Numbered from the stretch's first letter, positions 34,132 to 42,487 are shown. The stretch is 64,000 bases of DNA from Mesorhizobium sp. AR02 (GCF_024746835.1 NZ_CP080531.1:7398001-7462000); one strand, 5' to 3'. Translations and numbers: made by a program. The notes: a model not told the origin generated them from the letters alone.

Positions 34132-34928
34132 TGGGCCTCTCGCGTTCGACCTACTACGACCGTCCGGAGAAGACGGCCGACGACACCGCGATCGTCGAAG
34201 CGATCGCAGCGATCTGTGACGAGTTCGAGCACTATGGCTGGCGCCGTGTCCGCGCCGCTCTTCGGCAAAAAGGCATGATCGTCAATCACAAGAAGATCCG
34301 CCGCCTGATGCGCGAGCATGACCTTCAGCCGAGAATGCGCCAGCGCTACACGGTGACCACGGATAGCGATCACAATCAGCCGATCTTCCCGAACCTCGCC
34401 CGGGACATCATCTGCGATGGGCCGAACCAACTCTGGGTGGCCGACATCACATACGTCACCGTCGTCGGCGGCTTTGCCTATGTTGCCGTTGTCCTGGATG
34501 CCTGGTCGCGGCGGGTTGTCGGATACGCCATCAGCCGCTCGATCGACGCGCGGCTGACGCTGGCGGCTTTGACCGCCGCAGTCGAAGGACGCAAACCGCC
34601 ACCCGGCTGCGTGCATCATTCCGATCGCGGATCACAATATGCCGCGACAGCCTATCGCGATCACCTTGCCGCCCACGGCCTGGTCGGTTCCATGGGCCGG
34701 CGCGGCAATCCCTACGACAATGCAAAGGCGGAAAGCTTCATGAAGACGCTCAAAGTCGAGGCCGTCTATCCAATGGCCTTCGAGACGTTCGCCGATGTCA
34801 TCGAACACCTTCCGCATTTCATTGACGAGGTCTACAACCGTCGACGGCTTCACTCAGCACTCGGCTATCTCAGTCCAATGCAATTCGAGGATCAACACAC
34901 CCGGCAAACGGTCAAATCAGCGGCCTGA
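34131..34928 (+). CDS. IS3-family transposase OrfB (DDE integrase)
   Basis: A 265-residue catalytic subunit. The N-terminal helical region is [11 protein letters not shown] and [16 protein letters not shown]; the rve catalytic core has [21 protein letters not shown] (first Asp), [11 protein letters not shown] (second Asp) and [18 protein letters not shown] (Glu), with the C-terminal [15 protein letters not shown]. The same frame is open upstream of the ATG to about 34036, encoding [24 protein letters not shown] sequence that belongs to the family, so the true product probably arises by frameshift from orfA rather than only from this ATG. Confidence 0.93.
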   Translation: MGLSRSTYYDRPEKTADDTAIVEAIAAICDEFEHYGWRRVRAALRQKGMIVNHKKIRRLMREHDLQPRMRQRYTVTTDSDHNQPIFPNLARDIICDGPNQLWVADITYVTVVGGFAYVAVVLDAWSRRVVGYAISRSIDARLTLAALTAAVEGRKPPPGCVHHSDRGSQYAATAYRDHLAAHGLVGSMGRRGNPYDNAKAESFMKTLKVEAVYPMAFETFADVIEHLPHFIDEVYNRRRLHSALGYLSPMQFEDQHTRQTVKSAA

Positions 34929-34930
34929 CA

Positions 34931-34956
34931 CTGTCCGGCCCGAGGGGCCCACTCCA
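34931..34956 (-). repeat. right inverted repeat of IS3-family element
   Basis: 26 bases, perfect complement of 33703-33728, starting three bases after the orfB stop. Confidence 0.93.
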
Positions 34957-34972
34957 TTTCGCCGGCCTTTTT
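34957..34972 (+). terminator. right half of ndk terminator
   Basis: TTT (target duplicate) followed by CGCCGGCCTTTTT, complementary to 33687-33699. It can no longer fold with its partner except across the 1.25-kb element. Confidence 0.85.
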
Positions 34973-35044
34973 CATTGTCGGCAGATCGCATTCGGAGCAT
35001 GTCGATATGCCGCCCGCCCGTGCGGCGCTGCTGCACTTTGGGTG

Positions 35045-35626
35045 TCAAGGCACCAGTGCGACCGTCAACGATCTTACGCCTTGAGCCCCACGGATCATGA
35101 CGCCTTCGATGTCTGCAGTAGCGGATGGTCCGGTGACCAGTGCGGCGTAGCAGGCGGTCCTGAAGTCGGGCCGGCGGTAGGCTTCCTGAAGCCCGTCCTC
35201 GATCTGCGCCGGATCGAGCAGCACCACGAGATGCTGCACGAGATAGCCGATTGCATTGACGACGTATTCGTCCTCGCTGAACCACACGGAGCCGGTTTCG
35301 GCGACGCCAAAGCGCGCCCGTACGATACCGACGGTGACATCCTCGAGCGACACGGGAAGGGTTTGAGAACTGATCGCCCTGTTGCCGTCGATTCCCCGCG
35401 CCGCGGATGCGATCACCGCGTCCGGGCCGAAACGATCGGCCACCCAGCTTCGAACCTCGCCAAGACCCTGCAGCGTGATGCAAGTGCCGCCCATGAGCGT
35501 CAACGCCGTCGCAAAGCGCGAGACACGATCGCCCGCAGGCGTGGCGAAGAGCGGCACGATGGGCAGCGACACCGGCGAAGGCTGCGCCTTGCGTATTTTC
35601 GCCAGGAAGACATCGCGAGAGGTCAT
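35045..35626 (-). CDS. lutC: lactate utilization protein C
   Basis: A 193-residue LutC/YkgG-family protein (LUD domain), third part of the LutABC L-lactate oxidising complex. Seen: MTSRDVFLAKIRKAQ start, VSLEDVTVGIVRARFGVAETGSVWF and the C-terminal GPSATADIEGVMIRGAQGVRSL, the signature of LUD proteins. The start at 35626 overlaps the lutB stop by four bases (ATGA 35623-35626). It ends 73 bases from the IS3-family element and ndk terminator remnant. No LldR/LutR repressor gene is adjacent. Confidence 0.92.
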   Translation of the reverse strand: MTSRDVFLAKIRKAQPSPVSLPIVPLFATPAGDRVSRFATALTLMGGTCITLQGLGEVRSWVADRFGPDAVIASAARGIDGNRAISSQTLPVSLEDVTVGIVRARFGVAETGSVWFSEDEYVVNAIGYLVQHLVVLLDPAQIEDGLQEAYRRPDFRTACYAALVTGPSATADIEGVMIRGAQGVRSLTVALVP

Positions 35627-37008
35627 TTCGGCTGCTTCCGATTTTCGCGGTACCAGTCGCGGAAGGTTTGCGCCGGTGCATCGGGAAGGTCGCGCTGCCG
35701 GCCCCAGATGTTCAGCGGATTGTAGAGCAGGAAGTTGGGCAGCCGCTTCAAGGCACCGCCAAGCGAGGCAATGGTGGCGCGGTACAGTGTCGGACTGGCG
35801 AGCAGGCGCCCGGCCATCTTCAACACCTCCGCCTTGACGAAGGGTGTCTCGTGCCGTGCGCTGATCACCTCGCGCCATTTGTAGATTTGTTCGTGGATGT
35901 CGATGCGCACCGGGCAAACGCTGGTGCAACTGCCGTTCAGCGTCGAGGCGAAGGGCAGCGCGCTGAAACGCTGCAGATCGAAGGTTGGATTGATGATGGC
36001 TCCGATCGGTCCCGAATAGGTGCTGCCATAGGACAGGCCGCCGCTGCGCCGATAGACCGGGCAGGTATTCATGCAAGCGCCGCAGCGAATGCACTTCAGC
36101 GACGGCCAGAAGTCCTCCATGGCGAGGCGTTCAGAGCGGCCGTTGTCGACCAGGATGAAGTGCATCTCGGTGCCTGGCCGAGGGCTGCGAAAATGCGAGG
36201 TGTACTGCGTAATCGGCGAGCCGAGCCCGCTGCGTGACAACATCCGGATGAAGACCCCGAGATCGGAAATGCGCGGTATCAGCTTCTCGATGCCGATCGA
36301 GGCAATGTGCAAGGGAGGAATGTTGGCCGACAGGTCGGCATTGCCCTCGTTGGTGCACACGACGACGGTTCCCGTCTCCGCGACCGCGAAATTGCAGCCG
36401 GTCATGCCCGCCGTCCTATCACGCAGGAAATGTGGGCGCGTATCCATGCGCTGGCTTTCGGCGAGGTAATGGATGTCGCTGTTTGCGGGATCGGTGCCGA
36501 TGGTGCGGCCAAACAGCTCGGCCACGTCGCTGCGCAGCTTGTGCACCGCGGGGACAACCATGTGGCTTGGGTTCTGATTGTCGAGCTGCTGAATACGCTC
36601 GCCGAGATCGGTCTCCATCACCACGATGCCGCGCGGCTCGAGATGGGCCCGCATCGCGCACTCGTCGGTGAGCATAGACTTGCTCTTGACCAGCGTGGTC
36701 ACGCCGCGCTCGGACAAAAGGCTCAAGACGATCTCATTGTGCTCGCCGGCGTCGGCGGCAAAATGGACGACGACGCCGTTGCCTTCGGCCGCATCGACAA
36801 ACTGCTCCACGTACTGGGAGAGATGAGAGAGCGTATGCTCCTTGATACCTGAAGCGAGGTCGCGAAGGGTCTCCCATTCGGGTATGCCGTGCGCCTGTGC
36901 GTCGCGTTTCAAGCGCAAATCCCAAAGACGCTGGTCGTGGAACGACACGTGATCCGGCTTGGCGAGGAAGTTGCCTGCGGCCTTGGCGTGATCGACCCGT
37001 TTGCTCAT
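35623..37008 (-). CDS. lutB: lactate utilization iron-sulfur protein B
   Basis: A 461-residue LutB/YkgF protein. The N-terminal two thirds are an LUD domain (VKSKSMLTDECAMRAHLE, ETDLGERIQQL, GTVVVCTNEGNADL). The C-terminal part carries two iron-sulfur motifs: CIRCGACMNTCPVYRRSGG near residue 306 and SCTSVCPVRIDIHEQIYKWRE near residue 360. It passes electrons in L-lactate oxidation to pyruvate. Both ends overlap neighbours by ATGA (35623-35626 with lutC, 37005-37008 with lutA), so the three proteins are made in a tightly coupled way. Confidence 0.94.
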   Translation of the reverse strand: MSKRVDHAKAAGNFLAKPDHVSFHDQRLWDLRLKRDAQAHGIPEWETLRDLASGIKEHTLSHLSQYVEQFVDAAEGNGVVVHFAADAGEHNEIVLSLLSERGVTTLVKSKSMLTDECAMRAHLEPRGIVVMETDLGERIQQLDNQNPSHMVVPAVHKLRSDVAELFGRTIGTDPANSDIHYLAESQRMDTRPHFLRDRTAGMTGCNFAVAETGTVVVCTNEGNADLSANIPPLHIASIGIEKLIPRISDLGVFIRMLSRSGLGSPITQYTSHFRSPRPGTEMHFILVDNGRSERLAMEDFWPSLKCIRCGACMNTCPVYRRSGGLSYGSTYSGPIGAIINPTFDLQRFSALPFASTLNGSCTSVCPVRIDIHEQIYKWREVISARHETPFVKAEVLKMAGRLLASPTLYRATIASLGGALKRLPNFLLYNPLNIWGRQRDLPDAPAQTFRDWYRENRKQPK

Positions 37009-37748
37009 GCCCGAGCGCCGTTCAGAATTTGCGCAATGTGGATGAAGCGCGCATTGAGCTTCATGCGATCGGCGCAGCCTTGCTGGTGCATCAGGCACGA
37101 CATGTCGCCGGACACGATGTATTCGGCGCCCGCAGCCAGATGATCGCGTACCCTGTCCTGACCCATTCTCACGGAAACGGCCTCTTCGGTGACGGAGAAC
37201 GTGCCGCCGAAGCCACAACATTCATCCGGCCGAGACGGCGTGACGAATTCAATCCCCTTGACGCTTTCCAGCAAGGCACGCGGCTTCGAGAACGCCGGCT
37301 CGTCGATTTCGGACGCCGTCGCCTGGCGCAAATGCCGGATGGCGCTGCAGCTGTTGTGCAGCCCGACGCGATGTGGAAATTCCGCCCAGGGAAATTCGCG
37401 CACATCCAGCACGTCATGAAGAAACTCGGTCAGGTCATAGGCAGCCGCCCTGACGTGACGGACGGAAGCAGTCTGCTCGATCGCGGTCAGGTGGGACCGC
37501 ACATGGTTGATGCAACTCGCCGAAGGTCCGACGACGTAATCGTAGCCGGCGAAATTGCTGACGAAGACGGCCTCCGCGCCTGCTGCTTCCTTTTGTGCGC
37601 CACTGTTGGCCATCGGTTGGCCGCAGCAGGTCTGCTCCTCGGGATAGTCCACGTCGAGGCCCAGGCGCTCCAGCAACTCGAGCGTCGCAATGCCGACCCC
37701 TGGATAAAACGCATCGATAAAGCACGGGACAAAGAGAGCGACTTTCAT
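37005..37748 (-). CDS. lutA: lactate utilization protein A (Fe-S)
   Basis: A 247-residue LutA/YkgE protein with the two CCG domains of the heterodisulfide-reductase/glycolate-oxidase family: EEQTCCGQPMANSG near residue 40 and DECCGFGGTFSV near residue 185, plus HNSCSAIRHL and SGDMSCLMHQQG cysteines. First gene of lutABC. The operon lets cells grow on L-lactate, a carbon source in soil and plant exudates. Start ATG at 37748; the Shine-Dalgarno is weak. The 17-base palindrome at 37818-37834 lies about 70 bases upstream. Confidence 0.94.
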   Translation of the reverse strand: MKVALFVPCFIDAFYPGVGIATLELLERLGLDVDYPEEQTCCGQPMANSGAQKEAAGAEAVFVSNFAGYDYVVGPSASCINHVRSHLTAIEQTASVRHVRAAAYDLTEFLHDVLDVREFPWAEFPHRVGLHNSCSAIRHLRQATASEIDEPAFSKPRALLESVKGIEFVTPSRPDECCGFGGTFSVTEEAVSVRMGQDRVRDHLAAGAEYIVSGDMSCLMHQQGCADRMKLNARFIHIAQILNGARA

Positions 37749-37817
37749 GGCAGCGCTTTACGCATCGCGTTTTCTTTCGCCTGAAGCGCAGAGAGTATAG
37801 GTGGCCTCAAATACGGA

Positions 37818-37834
37818 GTCATCCGGCAGATGAC
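37818..37834. promoter_or_regulatory. palindrome upstream of lutABC
   Basis: GTCATC-CGGCA-GATGAC, six-base perfect arms, 70-86 bases before the lutA start. Suits a dimeric regulator such as a GntR-type lactate repressor, but no such gene is nearby. Confidence 0.4.
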
Positions 37835-37975
37835 GGCTGCTTTCCTCCGGCCGAGAACCGAGCTGATCCAAACAGAACTGATCTGACTTGCACGCGTGTT
37901 TTAGCTTGCGGCGACGAAGCGACAGTCTGATCTGGAGAAGCCCGGCGTTTCGCCGGCCCTTCCATTGGCGGCCGA

Positions 37976-38782
37976 TCAGGTCTCGCGCACGAAGCGCAGC
38001 ATATCGGCATGCAGCCGGTCCATATGCGTGTACATGATGCCGTGCGGCGCACCTTCATAGACAAGGAAGCGGCAATCCGGGATCAGTCTCGCCGATGGTA
38101 TGCCGGTCAACTCGATCGGCGCCGAGCGATCGCGATCGCCATGGATAAGCAGGGTCGGCAGCGCTATTTCACGCAATTCCGCGCGAAAATCCTGCTCGAC
38201 CATGTCGCGGCTGCAGGCGAGCGCCACGGGAACGGAGACCTGCACCAGGGTGTAGCCCCAGCGCACAATGCCAGGCGACGTCTCCGGAATGAAGAACGGC
38301 GCGATGTTGTCGGTCACCCATTTCGGATAATCGTACCTCCACAGCGCCCACAAGGCCTCGAAACCTTCCCGCGGCGCGCCACCCGGATTGTCGTCGGTCC
38401 TGAGCAGCATCGGCGTCATCGGCGCCAGCAGGACGAGCCGCTTGACGCGATCCCTGCCATGCCGGGTGAGGTAGCGCACCGCCTCGCCACCCGCCATCGA
38501 ATGACCGACCAGGGTGATGCCGGTGAGATCGAGCTGCCCGATCAGCGTGGCGACATCGTCGGCAAAGGTGTCGTGGTCGTAGCCGTGGGCCGGATGATCG
38601 GAGCGGCCGTGGCCGCGACGGTCGAATGCGATACAGCGGAACCCTTGCTCGGCGAAGGCCGCCATCTCGTAGTCCCACGTCTGGCTGCCAAAGCCGAGGC
38701 TGCTGAGGAACAGCATCGGCTGCCCCTGCCCCCACTCGCGCCAATAGAGCTGCGTCCCGTCGGTGGTCGTGATGAAAGGCAT
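37976..38782 (-). CDS. alpha/beta hydrolase (esterase/perhydrolase-like)
   Basis: A 268-residue alpha/beta hydrolase. MPFITTTDGTQLYWREWGQG is the usual opening of the arylesterase/cofactor-free haloperoxidase group; oxyanion segment MLFLSSLGFGSQTWDYEM; nucleophile Ser95 in GHSMAGGEA; acid Asp in HGDRDRSAP; His in EGAPHGIMY. Start at 38782 follows GAGGAG. It lies 26 bases behind the SnoaL-like gene, so the two form an operon divergent from an XRE regulator. Substrate unknown. Confidence 0.9.
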   Translation of the reverse strand: MPFITTTDGTQLYWREWGQGQPMLFLSSLGFGSQTWDYEMAAFAEQGFRCIAFDRRGHGRSDHPAHGYDHDTFADDVATLIGQLDLTGITLVGHSMAGGEAVRYLTRHGRDRVKRLVLLAPMTPMLLRTDDNPGGAPREGFEALWALWRYDYPKWVTDNIAPFFIPETSPGIVRWGYTLVQVSVPVALACSRDMVEQDFRAELREIALPTLLIHGDRDRSAPIELTGIPSARLIPDCRFLVYEGAPHGIMYTHMDRLHADMLRFVRET

Positions 38783-38808
38783 TTTTCGTCTCCTCGTTTT
38801 GAACCCGT

Positions 38809-39183
38809 TCAGGCTGGGACGAACTGGTAGTCGACCAGGATGTGACCCTCGGCATCGACGGTCAGGAATTCGAGGCCGGTCGCCAAAACGGTGTCGCTGT
38901 CGGCCGGCAGCATCTCCCAGGTGAAAGTGACGACGTCGTGCAGCAGCCGGGCATTCGAGGCGGCGCGGAAGCGGTTGCCGTCGTCGCGGACATTCTTCTC
39001 GTGCGACCCGCGCACCCGTGCCTCGAGTGCCTCGTAACCGCGCACCGCGCGTTCGCCGACATAGTGCTGGCCGTCGGACACCCACAGGGCGGCAATGCCC
39101 GCGCGGCGACGCTCTGCGTCCGTCTCGTTCCACACGGCGACATAGCGGTCGGCCAACGCCTGGGCATCCAGGGACCTGGTCAT
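38809..39183 (-). CDS. SnoaL/NTF2-like protein
   Basis: A 124-residue small alpha+beta-cone protein: DAQALADRYVAVWNETDAERR at the start, IAALWVSDGQHYVG, then GYEALEARVRGSHEK and a closing strand FLTVDAEGHILVDYQFV. SnoaL-like proteins include polyketide cyclases, isomerases and binding proteins, so the function is open. Start at 39183 has GGAG. First gene of a two-gene unit with the alpha/beta hydrolase; the two operators at 39268-39325 lie upstream. Confidence 0.82.
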   Translation of the reverse strand: MTRSLDAQALADRYVAVWNETDAERRRAGIAALWVSDGQHYVGERAVRGYEALEARVRGSHEKNVRDDGNRFRAASNARLLHDVVTFTWEMLPADSDTVLATGLEFLTVDAEGHILVDYQFVPA

Positions 39184-39267
39184 GATCTTCACTCCATCTG
39201 TTTGCGAAAACGGCAATGCACCGCCTCTTCGGAGGAGAGAATTCGCCGGGTGGAGGATCGAAATCCA

Positions 39268-39282
39268 TGACCTCGGAGGTCA
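39268..39282. promoter_or_regulatory. operator candidate 1, TGACCT-n3-AGGTCA
   Basis: Perfect six-base arms TGACCT and AGGTCA around CGG, in the divergent region between the SnoaL gene and the XRE regulator gene. A second copy lies at 39311-39325. Confidence 0.7.
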
Positions 39283-39310
39283 AAAAGCGACGGCCTGGTC
39301 ACGTCGAATT

Positions 39311-39325
39311 TGACCTTCCAGGTCA
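39311..39325. promoter_or_regulatory. operator candidate 2, TGACCT-n3-AGGTCA
   Basis: The same arms around TCC, 37 bases before the XRE start. Centres of the two sites are 43 bases apart, about four helical turns, which suits cooperative binding by a regulator on one face of the DNA. Confidence 0.7.
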
Positions 39326-39361
39326 TTGAACCGCGGCGCCATCGCGCGTTAGGCTCCGGCG

Positions 39362-40165
39362 ATGACACTGCACCAGACACCCTTTGGCGTGCTGCTGCGG
39401 CGCTGGCGCGAGCAGCGCCGGATGACGCAGACCGATCTCGCTTTGGCGGCGGACAGTTCGACCAGGCATCTTTCCTATCTCGAGACCGGACGCTCGCGGC
39501 CAAGCCGCGAGATGATCGTGCGGCTGGCCGAATGCCTCGTAGTGCCGCTGCGCGATCAGAACACGCTGCTGCTCGCGGCCGGCTTTGCGCCCGGCTTCCA
39601 GGAGCGCTCGCTTGCGGAACTGGAGGCGGCCAGGACAGCGATCGACAGCGTGCTGCAGGCGCACAAGCCCTACCCGGCCTTCGCCGTCGACCGCCATTGG
39701 AACGTGGTGCTGTCGAACTCGGCGCTGCCGCAGCTCTATGAGGGATGCTCAACCGATCTCATGCGCAGCCCGGTCAATTCCGTGCGCCTCATCCTGCATC
39801 CGGCCGGCATGGGTCCGCGCATCCTGAACTTCGCCGCCTGGCGCGCGCATACGGTGCATGTTCTGCGCCAGCAGATCGAGGCGCGCGCCGATCCGGTCAT
39901 CCAGGGCCTGCTGGCCGAAGTGATGGCCTATCCCTCGCCGGCCGGTTCCGACGTGGCGGAAGGGCTGGAAGCGGCGCAGCGGCTGGCAACGCCGCTGCGC
40001 ATCGCAACGCGCCTCGGCACCGTGTCCTTCCTCAACACCACGACCGTTTTCGGCACGCCCAACGATGTGACGCTGGCGGAGCTTGCCCTGGAAATGCTGT
40101 TTCCGGCCGACAACCAGACCATCGAGATCGTCAAGACCATGGCCAAGGAAACGGCAGCGGCGTGA
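39362..40165 (+). CDS. XRE-family regulator with MmyB-like domain
   Basis: A 267-residue regulator. Residues of about 8-65 are a Cro/C1 helix-turn-helix (LLRRWREQRRMTQTDLALAA, STRHLSYLETGRSRPSREMI); residues of about 100-260 are the MmyB-like ligand-binding domain (YPAFAVDRHWNVVLSNSA, SPVNSVRLILHPAGMGPRILN). Regulators of this type usually control a divergent small oxidoreductase or hydrolase gene. Here the divergent unit is SnoaL plus alpha/beta hydrolase, and two identical palindromes lie between. It is the obvious candidate to bind them. Confidence 0.9.
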   Translation: MTLHQTPFGVLLRRWREQRRMTQTDLALAADSSTRHLSYLETGRSRPSREMIVRLAECLVVPLRDQNTLLLAAGFAPGFQERSLAELEAARTAIDSVLQAHKPYPAFAVDRHWNVVLSNSALPQLYEGCSTDLMRSPVNSVRLILHPAGMGPRILNFAAWRAHTVHVLRQQIEARADPVIQGLLAEVMAYPSPAGSDVAEGLEAAQRLATPLRIATRLGTVSFLNTTTVFGTPNDVTLAELALEMLFPADNQTIEIVKTMAKETAAA

Positions 40166-40179
40166 CGCCGATGCGGAAA

Positions 40180-40944
40180 TCAACTCGCGGCGCTGAAGCG
40201 CAGGATTTCGTGACCGTCCTTGTCTGATATGGCAAGCTTGCCGGCATCGACCTTGTATGACGCCGCCTTGGCCAACGCATCGAACAACGCCTTTTCCTCG
40301 GCCATCACCTCCGGTGCGCAGGCCTTGTAGGTCGAACCGATCTCGCTGATGGCGATCGCCTGGCCATCGACCTTGGCGGTGGCGAAATAGGTGTTGCAGG
40401 GGCCGCTGCCGCCGGCCTTGCCGGCCTCGCTGACCCTGAAAGTCGCCTGCGGCGCGGTGATCGCGCCAATGCCATCGACATAGTCGACCACCCAGAGCTG
40501 ACCAAAGACGGAAGCCGTCGGCTCGGTGCCTGGCGTGACCATCTTCAGCATGATGGTCTGCGGCGCGTCGGTCAGCGGATCGACTTGATGGCGCACGTCG
40601 GAGATGAACATCAGCCTGCCGTCGACGGTGATGCGGGCCTGCAGCGCATAGGTCATCTGCGACCGGATCACCGATGGATCGAATTTGATCTCGAAGCTGA
40701 TCGGCACCTGGCCGGCCGGCTTGACAGTCTGTTCGCCGATGATCTTGGCCGGCGCATCGGCGAGCGAGACATCGGCAAGCTGGACGGAAAGCACGGCGCT
40801 GGGCGGCAGGGCGATACGCTCGCGATAGATGACCTCGCCCCTCACCGCCTTTTCGGCGGCCACGGAGAGTTCTGGCACCGCCAGGATGCCGACGACCAGA
40901 GGCACGAAACCGAAGACGAAGAACTCCGCGAGCCTGTCCAGCAT
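40180..40944 (-). CDS. YbaY-META fusion, exported protein
   Basis: A 254-residue envelope protein. The N terminus is a membrane anchor or uncleaved signal (LAEFFVFGFVPLVVGILAVPEL). Residues of about 35-135 match the YbaY lipoprotein-like domain (VRGEVIYRERIALPPSAVLSV, LADVSLADAPAKIIGEQTV, RITVDGRLMFISD). Residues of about 160-250 match META/HslJ (GGSGPCNTYFATAKVDGQAI, IGSTYKACAPEVMAEEKAL). There is no lipobox cysteine. HslJ-type domains are linked to heat and antibiotic tolerance. Start at 40944 follows GGGAGG. The partner domain combination is known in alphaproteobacteria. Confidence 0.82.
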   Translation of the reverse strand: MLDRLAEFFVFGFVPLVVGILAVPELSVAAEKAVRGEVIYRERIALPPSAVLSVQLADVSLADAPAKIIGEQTVKPAGQVPISFEIKFDPSVIRSQMTYALQARITVDGRLMFISDVRHQVDPLTDAPQTIMLKMVTPGTEPTASVFGQLWVVDYVDGIGAITAPQATFRVSEAGKAGGSGPCNTYFATAKVDGQAIAISEIGSTYKACAPEVMAEEKALFDALAKAASYKVDAGKLAISDKDGHEILRFSAAS

Positions 40945-41054
40945 GACCACCTCCCTTGCCCCGAACTGCCAATCCCGGGCTGCCAACGCCCAAGCTGACC
41001 AACGGCGCTCAATTGGCCAAAGGATTGCGGTCAATGCATGGCTGCGACAGGGAT

Positions 41055-41534
41055 TTATTCGGACGGCGACTTCCAGCGCCCGGCCGCCAGGGCGTCGGCT
41101 TCCTTGGCCTCGACCCAGCCACCCTCGGAACCGTCAACGCGATGCTCCTTCTTCCAGAAGGGTGCGCGCGATTTGAGATAATCCATGAGAAAGTTCGCCG
41201 CTTCGAACGCCGCCTGGCGATGGGCCGAGGCGGCCACCACCAGCACGATGTTCTCGCCCGGCGCGATCTTGCCATGGCGGTGGATGACGGTGAGGCCTTG
41301 CAGTGGCCAGCGCTGAACCGCCTCAGCGGCGATGCGGCCGATCTCGGCCTCCGCCATGCCGGGATAGTGCTCGAGCTCCAGTGCCGAAAGCGCGCCCTGC
41401 TCGTCGCGGCAGAGGCCCGAGAAAGTAACCACCGCGCCGATATCGGCGCGGCCTTGCGTCAGCCCGGCAATCTCGACGGCGACGTCGAAATCCTGGCGCT
41501 GGATGCGCACGATCGGCACCAGGACGGCCGACAT
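41055..41534 (-). CDS. moaE: molybdopterin synthase catalytic subunit
   Basis: A 159-residue MoaE. It transfers sulfur carried by MoaD onto cyclic pyranopterin monophosphate to make molybdopterin. GAVVTFSGLCRDE and LELEHYPGMAEAEI are typical, as are HRHGKIAPGENIVLVVAASAHR and the catalytic lysines in APFWKKEH. It starts five bases after the moaD stop and ends the pgsA-moaD-moaE run. The window's own molybdoenzyme at 21.4-23.6 kb would depend on this pathway. Confidence 0.95.
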   Translation of the reverse strand: MSAVLVPIVRIQRQDFDVAVEIAGLTQGRADIGAVVTFSGLCRDEQGALSALELEHYPGMAEAEIGRIAAEAVQRWPLQGLTVIHRHGKIAPGENIVLVVAASAHRQAAFEAANFLMDYLKSRAPFWKKEHRVDGSEGGWVEAKEADALAAGRWKSPSE

Positions 41535-41539
41535 GAGTG

Positions 41540-41797
41540 TCAGCCCCCGGTCATCGGCGGGAACAGCGCGATCTCGCGCGCGCCCGCTATCTTCTCGCGG
41601 TGGTCGACATGTTCCTGGTTGATGGCAACGCGGATCACGTCGGGAAATTGCAGCGCATGTTCGTAGCCTTCGCCGCGCGATTGCAGCCAGCGCAAGAGGT
41701 CGGCGACCGTCTCGATCCCGGCGGGCAATTCGACATCCTCTTCAGGCATGCCGATCCGTTCACGCACCCAGGCAAAGTAGATGAGGCGGGTCGTCAT
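41540..41797 (-). CDS. moaD: molybdopterin synthase sulfur-carrier subunit
   Basis: An 85-residue ubiquitin-like protein that ends in Gly-Gly (FPPMTGG), the tail that is adenylated and thiocarboxylated. MTTRLIYFAWVRERIG and VADLLRWLQSRG are family features. Start at 41797 lies one base after the pgsA stop region; all three genes run as one unit. Confidence 0.94.
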   Translation of the reverse strand: MTTRLIYFAWVRERIGMPEEDVELPAGIETVADLLRWLQSRGEGYEHALQFPDVIRVAINQEHVDHREKIAGAREIALFPPMTGG

Positions 41798-41798
41798 C

Positions 41799-42395
41799 TC
41801 ACTCGTCCATGATGTGCTTGAGGCCGGCGCGGAAATAGTCATAGCCGGTGTAGAGCGTAACGAGTGCCGCAATCCACAGCAGCACCAGGCCGGTCTGCGT
41901 GGTCAGCGGGAAGATCTTGTCACCGGCCGGCCCCGCCAGCAGGAAGGCGATGGCGACCATCTGGATGGTGGTCTTCCACTTGGCGAGCTGCGTCACCGGC
42001 ACCGAGACCTTGAGCGCCGCCAGATATTCCCGCAGGCCCGAAACCAGGATTTCACGGCACAGGATGATGATTGCCGCCCACAGGGACCAGCCGGCAATGC
42101 CGGCATGGCGGTCGGTATCGGCCGCAAGCAGCAAAAGGCACGTGGCGACCAGCAGCTTGTCGGCGATCGGATCGAGCATCCTGCCGATGTTGGACGTCTG
42201 CTGCCAGGCGCGCGCAAAATAGCCATCGAAGTAATCGGTGATGGATGCCAGCAGGAAGATGACCAGCGCCGACCAGCGGGCGAAGTCGCTCGATTTCAGA
42301 TGGCCTTCGAGAAAAAAGCACAGCACCACCAGCGGCACCGCGATGATGCGGGCGTAGGTCAGCATGTTGGGCAGGTTGAACGCGCGCTGGGCCAT
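41799..42395 (-). CDS. pgsA: CDP-diacylglycerol-glycerol-3-phosphate phosphatidyltransferase
   Basis: A 198-residue membrane enzyme for the first step of phosphatidylglycerol synthesis. The CDP-alcohol phosphotransferase motif is SITDYFDGYFARAWQQTSN, then GRMLDPIADKL, matching D-G-x2-A-R-x8-G-x3-D-x3-D. NLPNMLTYARI is the PgsA opening. Four or more membrane helices follow. Start ATG at 42395; a TTG at 42422 is open but weaker. It sits between uvrC and moaD, the common alphaproteobacterial order. Confidence 0.95.
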   Translation of the reverse strand: MAQRAFNLPNMLTYARIIAVPLVVLCFFLEGHLKSSDFARWSALVIFLLASITDYFDGYFARAWQQTSNIGRMLDPIADKLLVATCLLLLAADTDRHAGIAGWSLWAAIIILCREILVSGLREYLAALKVSVPVTQLAKWKTTIQMVAIAFLLAGPAGDKIFPLTTQTGLVLLWIAALVTLYTGYDYFRAGLKHIMDE

Positions 42396-42487
42396 GTGGA
42401 CTCTTTCTGCCTGCGTACTCAAATCAGAAGCGAATGTAGGGGGTCAACAGGCCAGATTCGACTGGCCAGCGGAAACTGCCGAATTTT

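Larger units (their letters stand above)
33703..34956 (+). mobile_element. IS3-family insertion sequence, complete
   Basis: A 1254-bp element bounded by perfect 26-bp terminal inverted repeats (33703-33728 and 34931-34956, beginning TGGAGTGGGCCCCTCGGGCC) and flanked by a 3-base direct repeat TTT (33700-33702 and 34957-34959), as expected for IS3-family transposition. It encodes orfA (helix-turn-helix) and orfB (DDE integrase core) in two frames, both intact. The perfect ends, intact frames and clean duplication indicate a recent insertion. Confidence 0.93.
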
